In this document: one piece after another, positions 19,736-28,646 of the stretch
Layout: every line of letters begins with the position of its first letter
How positions within the stretch are numbered: the stretch's first letter is position 1
DNA from: Linderina pennispora
Taxonomy: Eukaryota > Kickxellomycota > Kickxellomycetes > Kickxellales > Kickxellaceae
Reading direction: 5' to 3'
Length of the DNA: 64,000 bases
Assembly: GCF_002104995.1 (NCBI RefSeq)
Contig: NW_024468256.1
Location: 764,001-828,000 of the forward strand
Position numbers and translations under genes: made by a program
The notes under the pieces: generated by a model
Seen by the model: the letters and a program-made list of their open reading frames with translations, nothing else
What the model was told of the DNA's origin: nothing
Databases searched by the model: none

Positions 19736-19975
19736 AAATAGCACAGTTTGATGCTTTCTAAAATTGATGACATATATGATAGCTTGGTGCATATCTATTA
19801 ATTACAGATGGGATTCTAACAACTTGATGAATTTATTATGATTTTTTAAAATGGCATAATTTGATTCTTTCTAAAATTAATGATATATATGATTGCTTGG
19901 TATTAGAAAAATAGTTATAAATAGGATGATAACGACTTGATGACTAGAACATGATGTTTTAAAATGGCAGCATTT
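19730..19975. repeat. Tandem repeat from transposase 3' tail, mirror copy
   Basis: Reverse complement of 11016-11280: about 110 bp imperfect units with TCTAAAATTGATGA and TTTTAAAATGGC motifs. It sits just inside the right terminus. Confidence 0.6.
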
Positions 19976-20288
19976 GGAGGTTATTCACAATCACTAGGAG
20001 GTCATTCACAATCACTAAACTAAGTAAAAAATAATTAGAAGTTGTAAAACTTTTTGTTCTTTTGTTTTTTTTGAACTTCTCCGAAACCCCCTTCGGCATC
20101 CTGAAAAATTTCAGTTGATACACAATTAATATGCTTCTACTGAGATACAGGCTGGGTCACAAGAAATCAACTGAAATTTTTCAGGATGCCGAAGGGGGTT
20201 TCGGAGAAGTTCAAAAAAAACAAAAGAACAAAAAGTTTTACAACTTCTAATTATTTTTTACTTAGTTTAGTGATTGTGAATGACCTCC
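19976..20288. repeat. A-type fold-back unit, right end of element 1, with duplicated terminus
   Basis: A 21 bp terminus copy (19976-19996) precedes a 292 bp unit (19997-20288) that is an almost perfect palindrome: arms of about 120 bp with a spacer of about 50 bp near 20115-20165. Ends are GGAGGTCATTC and GAATGACCTCC. It is the most symmetric of the A units, since both arms carry the AGTTCAAAAAAAACAAAAG flank. Confidence 0.85.
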
Positions 20289-20291
20289 ATA

Positions 20292-20631
20292 GTAAAAAAC
20301 TAGAAAAATTAGAGAGGCAAAAAATTGGCTTACTATGACTTCATACTGCTATTTCTATACCTTATCATTTTTTGAATAATGTGAAATCGCTATGCATAAC
20401 TCGGCTATACTCGCCTATTAATATTAACATCTCATTTACAACATTGCTCAACTACGCATGGTACTATCATGTATTCAATATGCAAAGAAAAACTATGAAT
20501 GAAATGATCAACGCTCCAGCGCTGCTATCACTCTTATGGATGCTGAATACATAGTTGATACTCACATAACTAGTACTCAATGCTGAAGAGAAATGAGTTT
20601 GATAGCTAGTTCACTGAAGGAATTATCAACT
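20292..20631 (-). mobile_element. Old diverged Tc1/mariner-like copy, second fragment
   Basis: Continues the copy interrupted at 10598: GTAAAAAACTAGAAAAATT follows directly in the complete elements. It is diverged from the young copies and ends where element 2 begins (ATA at 20632-20634). The remainder is missing on the far side of element 2. Confidence 0.8.
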
Positions 20632-20634
20632 ATA

Positions 20635-21093
20635 GGGGGTCATTCCTAGACATATAAATATTAGATATTTGTAATTTACTTGGTTCGGTATATACTTAAT
20701 CATTTTCTGAACTATTTTTTACAACTAGATATTTTTGGAGAAGATATTTATAATTATTGTGTCCAGAATGTGTTTGTGCATATAATTGATTTTAAAAATA
20801 CAAATTTTTTAACCATTTCACCCAAACTGCCATCAACATCTTGGAAAAATTTCAGTGAATATAATTTCAACCAGATAGAAAAGTCGTTACATAATTGGGG
20901 TTAAATATTATTAGGCAACAAAAATCAATATCTCAATAGATATGGCTAAATAACTACAAGGAAATTATGTTCACTGAAACTTTTCCAAGATGCCAATAGC
21001 AGTTTGGGTGAAATTTTTATTTCACTAAAATTAGCAATAGCTTCAACATGTATAAATAATTGCTGTGCAGATAACTAACTCTGAATGACCTCC
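20635..21093. repeat. B-type fold-back terminal unit, left end of element 2
   Basis: 459 bp, starts GGGGGTCATTCCTAGAC, ends CTGAATGACCTCC. Inner inverted pair around CATCTTGGAAAAATTTCAGT and ACTGAAACTTTTCCAAGATG. It is noticeably diverged from the right-end B unit. Confidence 0.82.
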
Positions 21094-21154
21094 TTATTGA
21101 AGCATTTTCTATCATTACAAATTTCTTAAGGAAAATTCCTATTTTAAAAGTTAC

Positions 21155-23965
21155 TTATGACATGTCTACATAGAAGTTCATTGACTCATCAATTTTAGCT
21201 TGAATCAGTCTATCTTGTAGTTCTCTCATTGAAGCCTCTAGTTCTACTTTTTGTGGTAAACTACTTCTAACTTCAGCATGAGTTGATCTCTCCTGGTTGT
21301 TGCTTGGGTAGTCAAAGTTAGATAGAACCCAAAGTGTGTGGTGATGTTCAACAGGAACTTTACTAGCTGCTAGGATCTTCTTCATATTGTAGAGTAAGCA
21401 ACAGAGTTTAAACTGCACATTGTATACAGTTGTGTTTCTAATTCTCACAACTTCTCTATTTGAAAGTCTCTTAAATGTGTTACCTAGTTCTCCAAATGTG
21501 CTCTCAACCATTGATCTAAATGACCCAAGTTTGCTATTATATTCTAACTCTGCTTCACTTAAGTTGGTTCCTCTTGGCTTTCTAACTGGTAAGCAAAAGT
21601 TATGCATTCCAAAATTCTCATTCTCTTCTGCTTCTGTTAACTCCTCCAGAATACTTTGAGGATAACCACCATCTAAAACAACACAATCTACTGGAGAGAT
21701 GTATTTCAATAGTGACATGTTCTTAATCATCTTAGAATCTGGGTGGTCTTTACACTCCTCAGTTGGTGAAACAAGGACAACCATTCCATTCAAATTAATG
21801 CAAACTTGTGTTCTATATCCTGACTTCTTCAACTTGAAGGAATAAAGATTTGGTTTGTATGCACCATTATATAGTGCTCGTGAGTCATGTCCATCTAACA
21901 TAAGAGTTACATGCTTAAAGTTTGTTGGATTCTGAATCTTCGCTGAGATCACTCTTAGTTCTGGAGTAGAGAACATTGTGTGCAAGTAGTGTGAAAGCTT
22001 CTTGTTCAACTCACTTAACTCTGAGAGATAGAACATATTATGAATTACTTGGTAGCTGCTCTTAGGAATAAACCTCTCCATCTCATTGATTGACAGCCTA
22101 GCAACTAACTGGTATAAAATCAAGAGTCCTTTCTCAACATTTCTGTAAGGACATGGATACTGCTTTCCACCAAATAGAACATTTAGGAAGAAGAACACAG
22201 GGATCATTCCAAGTTGCTTAACAAGTATACACTGAGCAGCAAAATTGAGTCACAAAAATCAAAATCATCAAAAATATTAAATAATTTCTCTGAACGACGT
22301 TCATTGAATATGATAAAATTAAATCATGGTGTATGCCATGCACTAATCTATTTCTTGTAGTTGTGCGCTTATTGCTTTTGAAATAAGCGAGAAACTGACT
22401 TTTTAAAAATATAAATTTTTGACTCAATTTTGCTTACAAAATTCGTCGAATATTTTCTCAATAACTAGCATAGCCACTATAGGTTCTTTTGACTGCAGCG
22501 ATACGCACAGGCATCGAGTTCACTAATCACAAATAAACGGTTTCATTTACTTACCTATTTATAATTTCTTAGGCCAACGCAATGTAGGTGCCAAACATGA
22601 TGAATTTTGACTTTTATCAGATCTTACTCATAATGAAGCCCTATATGTGAGTAGCGTATCATATCTAGGGGACTACACTGATCATCATACAGTAGAAACA
22701 GTATACATATCTAGCCTACTTATAGCCCTATTTGCTATTTATGTGATGATGACTTCTTTAGGTATAATCTTTGCACTCTCCTACTGCTTATCATAGGTAT
22801 GTAACCAAGGAAAGATATATACCATCATATGCACACTGGTCAGTGTGCCACATCCCCTCAACTAGGGAAGCAATGGCCATAGCTGTATAGAGATACACTA
22901 CTCTAAACTCAGAATCTACTTTTTCAGATTTTCTTAGAATCTCGATTTCTTCCCAGTGTTCACAGAATAGAGCACTTTCATTAGGATATTTCATTCCCAT
23001 AGTCACCTGTGGGGCATATGCTTTGTATAGTAAGTACATTTGATTTGATCTAATATGTTTTTGATCGTAAGAAGCTGCTTAAAGAAGGATTAAGAAAGTT
23101 GCAAAATTTGTGATTCAGATTAAATGGCTTATCATTAGGCACAGAGATTACATATAGATATCTCATAGCATAGAGCAGGTAGCCACAGTAGTACTCTCTC
23201 TACCTATGTATATATTGTTACTATAAAAAATCAACTCATAGAATTACATTGCTTCAATAGAGAGCTTAAGCATAGTTGTACATCATTTATAGTTGATTAC
23301 TCCTTCAGTGAACTAGCTATCAAACTCATTTCTTGTCATTGTTGAGTGCTAATCATGCGAATATCAACTATGCAATCAACATCTATAAAAGTAAAGGCAG
23401 CGCTGAAGCGTTGATCATTTCCTTCATAATTTTTCTTCACATATTGATTACATGATAGTACCATGCGTAGTTGAGCAACGTTGTGGACGAGATATTATTA
23501 TTGAAGAGCGAGTGCAACAGAGTTATGGGTAGTGATTTCACATTATTCGAAAATAGATAAGGTATAGAAATGGCAATATAAAGTCAAAGTGAGTCAAATT
23601 TTTGCCTCTCCAATTTTTCTACTTTTTTACGATTGCTTTGATATCATACGAGGTACAACAGTTAGAGAACATGTAACTACATACTTTTATACTATGTCAA
23701 GCCCTATCACACATATATCGAATGGAAGTATCTATGTTATCTGATGGCAATGATAGAGCATCAAAAAGTTGAAAAAAAAATTTTGTGACTCAATTTTGCC
23801 GCTCAGTGTATCTTTGATAAGCTTTATTTCTTTCACTTCATGAGCTTCACTCCTATAGTACTTCTGTTGTTTATGTACTAACCAGTCTTCATCAAGAAAT
23901 CTCCACTTTGTTGTGTAGAGCACATTCTACTCCTTCTCTCTTAATTCTTGTAATTGATTGTCCAT
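21155..23965 (-). pseudogene. DDE_Tnp_4 transposase of element 2, split by a Tc1 element
   Basis: The 3' part (22227-21155) encodes about 355 residues with Asp in LMLDGHDSR, Asp in VVLDGGYPQ and Glu in MVESTFGEL, so the catalytic residues are kept. The 5' part (23965-23811) encodes MDNQLQELREKE, a TAG where the intact copy has Tyr13, then WRFLDEDWLVHKQQKYYRSE. The Tc1 element at 22230-23808 lies between IKLIKD and the KQLGMIPVFF part, with duplicated TA. Apart from these two lesions the gene is open. It is clearly diverged from the copy at 17412. Confidence 0.88.
22230..23808. mobile_element. Tc1/mariner-like element, copy 2
   Basis: 1579 bp, ends CACTGAGCAGC and GCCGCTCAGTG, TA duplicated at 22228-22229 and 23809-23810. 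Nearly identical to copies 1 and 3. It carries the longest surviving frame of the family on the minus strand (23039-22791, 82 residues, starting MYLLYKAYAPQVTMGMKYP), which is interrupted in the other copies and which I cannot assign. There is no full transposase, so it is probably moved in trans or dead. Confidence 0.85.
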
Positions 23966-24016
23966 CAGTGTGAGGTAGTCATAAATAAAAATTTCAACTT
24001 TTATCAATTTTAGAAT

Positions 24017-24256
24017 ATGGGATCATTCCAGAACTTCTTCAAGCAACATTTAGCTGAGATGTGTGAGGAAGAAAGAGATATGCTTACTCTGCTACTTATT
24101 CATGACTTTGATATGAGTGATGACCTAGCAATACAAGTGCATAATTGGATCTAACATATTGCTACTGATTGTGAGGTAAGGGTTGAACATGTGTATGATG
24201 TTTGTCATACTTTCCATAGAGATATGGAGAGAATGGTTGCTTATGCTATGTTTTAA
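24017..24256 (+). pseudogene. Small helical protein of element 2 with one TAA
   Basis: A 79-codon frame starting MGSFQNFFKQHLAEM, aligned end to end with the 79-residue protein at 18868. Codon 46 is TAA where the relative has CAA (Gln), a single C-to-T change. Otherwise it is intact, with EEERDML, FDMS, VEHVYDVC and MVAYAMF. It is divergent from the transposase start (about 50 bp between ATGs) and convergent with the big ORF; the two genes end at one shared TTTTAAAA. Confidence 0.7.
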
Positions 24257-24264
24257 AATGGTTG

Positions 24265-25899
24265 CTATTCAACTGTGATTGTTCTATATCCCACACTTAC
24301 AACTCTTAGATGTATTTGTTGCTTTGTTCCTCCTAGCTGTTGAGAAATTGCTTTTCCAATAGAACTGTCAGCTGGTATCCTGATAAGAGTTGGCTGTTTA
24401 TCTCTCCCTTTAATATGAATATCAACATAGAAGTATGAATGTCCTCTGAAAGTATGGAGTGCATAATGTATAACTGTAAATTCATTACCTAACTGAAGAA
24501 CATTATAAGCAACTCTATACAATGATGGTTTCAGATCGGTATTCTCTTTGATAAATATATGGCTAGTTTCATCAAGTGTAATATTGTCTATTGCTGTTGT
24601 TAATGCATTGATGTTTTCCTCTTTTACAGAATATTCAACCTCTGACATTTCTGATAGAAATATCTTACTCTTTGCTTGCTTACTATCTATCCAACCAATA
24701 TGCATTCCTTTGTAGTTAACTAATCCCATCTCTTCAAAAGTATGATACTGCTTAGTTGTAGGATAAGTTGACCAGAAGGAGTTTCTCTGACTTGGAACAA
24801 TAGTTATATTCTTATCAACTCTTCTAAGAACTTTTTCTGTTTCAAGACCACTCTCAAGTGAATCATACATTTGATAAAGTGTAGGTCTATTGTTGAATGA
24901 GAGATTAGCAACAACTACCATTGGATCTTCATTCGTAGTAAGCTTCTTAATAATTCCTTGCTTCTTTGATGTGATTGAGTTAAACCAATGACAATATGCT
25001 AAAGTATGCTGTTGTCTCACATAAATACAAACTGTATAACAACTACTAACCTTATCAACAAGTGCCATCCACTGCTTTTCATAAGAAGTTGCAAATGTTC
25101 TGCATCCATTCATAAAGTCAAGTGTAGTAAGAAGCAAGTTACTATTCCATTCAACTGTTTGCATCTGAGAAGAATGTACAGTTAGTTCTATCCTAGTCAA
25201 ACCAAAGTTTCTACAAGCATACAATGTTTTTCCAAAGTTGTGTAAAGTTGGCAGTATAAATTCAGAAAGTTTAGAACTAAGAGGATTACGAACTTCACCA
25301 CTCTCAAGAAGCTGAATAAACTTATTGTAAATTTTGTTCTTAACTTTAATATCTCCTTTTTTTGTAAACCAGCTAATGCAGTTAGAGCCAGACTTGCGTA
25401 AATCATCTACAACATCTTTCTTTTCAACTCCTCTTTCTAAAAGGTATTTATAGATAATATTTCTAGATGAGATATTCATACAATCCATTGTGATGTCATA
25501 GTTCTGTAGATATATTTTGTGATCAGCCATAGTAGCAAACTTCACTGTTAACAAAGAACTAACTATTGCAATGTTTGGTGTGGATACTTTGTAAATAGCA
25601 ACTAGTCCATATTGTTCACTAATCTTGCTTTTAATATACTTATAGCCAAAACCTTCTCCAAATACTTTATGCAATCTAATACTAGCAGACTTCTGCTTTA
25701 CCTTCATATCAGATTCAATGCATTTCTCAATAACAACCTCAACAATGAATGAGTCAACAAACATTTCAGAAGAATGCTCAAATCCAAGTTGCTCTATACC
25801 TCTAGCAGTATACCTAGCATCAGCAACATCAGGCATATTTCTTCTTTCTGACAACACTCTTGTTAGCAACACTCTTAGTTCACTTTGGAAGGGGGTCAT
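24265..25899 (-). CDS. Big ORF of the module, intact 544-residue protein, unknown function
   Basis: Uninterrupted, 544 residues. The ATG at 25899-25897 lies inside the B terminus (GGGGGTCAT on plus). No family is certain. Visible blocks: MPDVADARYTARGIEQLGF near the N-terminus, YDITMDCMNISSR (about residues 131-143), NCISWFTKKGD, KIYNKFIQLLE, CRNFGLTRIELTVHS, RTFATSYEKQWMAL. The DITMD, YNK and RIEL series loosely recalls plasmid/phage rolling-circle replication initiators (Rep_trans type), but I see no HUH motif, so this is a hypothesis only. It ends TAG, with TAA four codons later. Confidence 0.75.
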   Translation of the reverse strand: MTPFQSELRVLLTRVLSERRNMPDVADARYTARGIEQLGFEHSSEMFVDSFIVEVVIEKCIESDMKVKQKSASIRLHKVFGEGFGYKYIKSKISEQYGLVAIYKVSTPNIAIVSSLLTVKFATMADHKIYLQNYDITMDCMNISSRNIIYKYLLERGVEKKDVVDDLRKSGSNCISWFTKKGDIKVKNKIYNKFIQLLESGEVRNPLSSKLSEFILPTLHNFGKTLYACRNFGLTRIELTVHSSQMQTVEWNSNLLLTTLDFMNGCRTFATSYEKQWMALVDKVSSCYTVCIYVRQQHTLAYCHWFNSITSKKQGIIKKLTTNEDPMVVVANLSFNNRPTLYQMYDSLESGLETEKVLRRVDKNITIVPSQRNSFWSTYPTTKQYHTFEEMGLVNYKGMHIGWIDSKQAKSKIFLSEMSEVEYSVKEENINALTTAIDNITLDETSHIFIKENTDLKPSLYRVAYNVLQLGNEFTVIHYALHTFRGHSYFYVDIHIKGRDKQPTLIRIPADSSIGKAISQQLGGTKQQIHLRVVSVGYRTITVE

Positions 25900-26350
25900 T
25901 CCTGGACTTGTAAATTTTAGATATTTGCAATTTACTTAGTTAGATATTTGATTAATCGTTTTCAGAACTATTTTTTGCTACTAATTATTTTTTTTCATAG
26001 TTATTATTAGTTAATGTGTCCAGAATGTTTTTGTGTGTATAATTGATTTTAAAAATACAAATTTTTTTTACCATTTCACCCAAACCGCCATCGGCATCTT
26101 AGAAAAGTTTCAGTGAACATAATTTCCTTGTGGTTGCTTAGCCACATCTATTGAGATATTGACTTTTATTGCCTAATGATAATTAACCCCAAATATGCAA
26201 AGTTTTTCTTTCTGGTTGAAATTATGTTCACTGAAACTTTTCCAAGATGCCGATGGCGGTTTGGGTGAAATTTTTATTTCACTGAAATTGCCAATAGTTT
26301 CAACATGTATAAATAGTTGTTGTGCAGATAACTAGCTCTGAATGACCTCC
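25891..26350. repeat. B-type fold-back terminal unit, right end of element 2
   Basis: 460 bp, same orientation as the left unit, starts GGGGGTCATTCCTGGAC and ends CTGAATGACCTCC. The hairpin arms carry CCGCCATCGGCATCTTAG and the complementary CAAGATGCCGATGGCGG. It overlaps the first three codons of the big ORF. Confidence 0.85.
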
Positions 26351-26353
26351 ATA

Positions 26354-27006
26354 AGAATGTTTACAATGTGCAAATGAAACTGTGCTATGTATTATATAAT
26401 ATGAAGAAAATACTAGCAAACAGTGATGTGCAAGTAGAACATCATCATACTCTCTGGGTTATGACAAACTTTGACTATCCTGAATCACACAATGAGAAGT
26501 TGATACAAGTGGAACCAACATATACTTTACCTCATAAGGTTGAGTTTGAAGCATCAATGGTTGAACTACAAAATAGATTTCTACAATCTAAAATTGATGA
26601 TAGCTATAACTGCTTTGTAGATATGGGGTAACAACAGATAAGATGATAGCTACTTGATTTTAAAATAGCTACATTTTATCAATATTGTTCAATATAGAGG
26701 TTATTTGCTACTACTCAACTAGGTAAAAGATATTTAGAACTTTTAAAACTTTATTATCTATTGCACATTCTACTCCTTCTCTTGTAATTCTTATAATTGA
26801 TTGTTCATGGGTAGTAAGATAAGATACACAAATCTGGTTCTTAAGGAAGTTTTGGAATAATGAAATTTTCTAAAATTGATAAAGAAATATGTAGCTGATC
26901 TGAGTATTGAAGAAAGAAACATGCTAACTTCAGTACTTATCCATGACTTTAACATGAGTGATGGCTTAGCATTCCAAGTACATAATTGGATCCAACTTAG
27001 TGCAAC
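26354..27006 (+). pseudogene. Fragment of a transposase 3' end plus start of a small gene
   Basis: 26368-26631 encodes 87 residues nearly identical to the C-terminus of the transposase at 17412-18641 (a handful of changes), then the same 3' tail, then about 130 bases of the small gene (KKYVADLSIEERN, FNMSDGLAFQVHNWIQLS), which is cut by the Tc1 element at 27009. Part of the small gene's start is missing. It is a remnant of another element-1-like copy and forms the right edge of the island. Confidence 0.8.
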
Positions 27007-27008
27007 TA

Positions 27009-28586
27009 CACTGAGCGGCAAAATTGAGTCACAAAAATCAAAATCATCGAAAATCTTAAATAATTTCTCTGAACGACGTTCATTGAATATGATAAAATTA
27101 AATCATGGTGTATGCCATGCACTAATCTATTTCTTGTAGTTGTGCGCTTATCGCTTTTGAAATAAGCGAGAAACTGACTTTTTAAAAAATATAAATTTTT
27201 GACTCAATATTGCTCACAAAATTCGTCGATTATTTTCTCAATAACTAGCAGAGCCACAATAGGTTTTTTTGACCGCAGCGATACGCACAGGCATCGAGTT
27301 CACTAATCACAAATAAACGGTTTCATTTACTTACCTATTTATAATTTCTTAGGCCAACGCGATGTAGGAGCCAAACATGATGAATTTTGACTTTTATCAG
27401 ATCTTACTCATAATGAAGCCCTATAAGTGAGTAGCGTATCGTATCTAGGGGACTACACTGATCATCTTATAGTAGAAACAGTATACATATCTAGCCTACT
27501 TATAGCCCTATTTGCTATTTATGTGATGATGACTTCTTTAGATATAATCTTTGCACTCTCCTACTGCTTATCATAGGTATGTAACCAAGGAAAGATATAT
27601 ACCATCATATGCACACTGGTCAGTGTGCCACATCCCCTCAACTAGGGAAGCAATGCCCATAGCTGTATAGAGATACACTACTCAAAACTCAGAATCTACT
27701 TTTTCAGATTTTCTTAGAATCTCGATTTCTTCCCAGTGTTCACAGAATAGAGCACTTTCATTAGGATATTTCATTCCCATAGTCACCTGTGGGGCATATG
27801 CTTTGTATAGTAAGTACATTTGATTTGATCTAATATGTTTTTGATCGTAAGAAGCTGCTTAAAGAAGGATTAAGAAAGTTGCAAAATTTGTGATTCAGAT
27901 TAAATGGCTTATCATTAGGCACAGAGATTACATATAGATATCTCATAGCATAGAGCAGGTAGCCACAGTAGTACTCTCTCTACCTATGTATATATTGTTA
28001 CTATAAAAAATCAACTCATAGAATTACATTGCTTCAATAGAGAGCTTAAGCATAGTTGTACATCATTTATAGTTGATTACTCCTTCAGTGAACTAGCTAT
28101 CAAACTCATTTCTTGTCATCATTGAGTACTAATCATGCGAATATCAACTATGCAATCAACATCTATAAGAGTGATGGCAGTGCTGAAGCATTGATCATTT
28201 CCTTCATAATTTTTCTTCACATATTGATTACATGATAGTACCATGCGTAGTTGAGCAACGTTGTGGACAAGATATTATTATTGAAGAGCGAGTGCAACAG
28301 AGTTATGGGTAGTGATTTCACATTATTCGAAAAAAGATAAGGTGTAGAAATGGCAGTATGAAGTCAAAGTGAGTCAAATTTTTGCCTCTCCAATTTTTCT
28401 ACTTTTTTACGATTGCTTCGATATCATGCGAGGTACAACAGTTAGAGAACATGTAACTACATACTTTTATACTATGTCAAGCCCTATCACACATATATCG
28501 AATGGAAGTATCTATGTTATCTGATGGCAATGATAGAGCATCAAAAAGTTGAAAAATTTTTTGTGACTCAATTTTGCCGCTCAGTG
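27009..28586. mobile_element. Tc1/mariner-like element, copy 3
   Basis: 1578 bp, ends CACTGAGCGGC and GCCGCTCAGTG, TA at 27007-27008 and 28587-28588. Nearly identical to copies 1 and 2. Left flank is the small-gene fragment. Right flank is host-like sequence leading into Grc3 within 60 bp, so the insertion coincides with the island's edge. No intact transposase frame. Confidence 0.82.
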
Positions 28587-28646
28587 TACTTTAGCTATTT
28601 CGAGTTAGAAAGAAATAGTCATTTCTACCACATTTACGTATCTATC

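Larger units (their letters stand above)
10599..20288. mobile_element. Element 1: composite three-gene DDE transposon
   Basis: A 9.7 kb insertion with termini GGAGGCCATTCACAA and TTGTGAATGACCTCC, flanked by ATA on both sides (10596-10598 and 20289-20291) and sitting inside an older Tc1-like copy whose two halves join exactly across it. It holds three A-type fold-back units, the big ORF (15483), the small gene (17129), an intact DDE transposase (17412), and two near-identical inverted arms of about 2.03 kb (11016-14630 without its Tc1 insert, and 17939-19975). The structure suggests a composite built by inverted duplication. The 3-bp duplication fits PIF/Harbinger-type transposition. Confidence 0.82.
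20635..26350. mobile_element. Element 2: B-bounded three-gene DDE transposon
   Basis: 5.7 kb including a 1.58 kb Tc1 insertion, so about 4.1 kb originally. Order: B unit, transposase (minus), small gene (plus), big ORF (minus), B unit; both B units read in the same direction. Flanks are ATA on each side (20632-20634 and 26351-26353). The left flank is an old Tc1 copy and the right flank is a transposase fragment, so the two sides were not one original target. It gives the clearest view of the basic module. Confidence 0.82.

Noticed and set aside
24265-25899. Calling the big ORF an HUH (rolling-circle or Helitron) nuclease outright
   Set aside because: No HUH pair is visible; only loose motif spacing was seen, so it is kept as a hypothesis.
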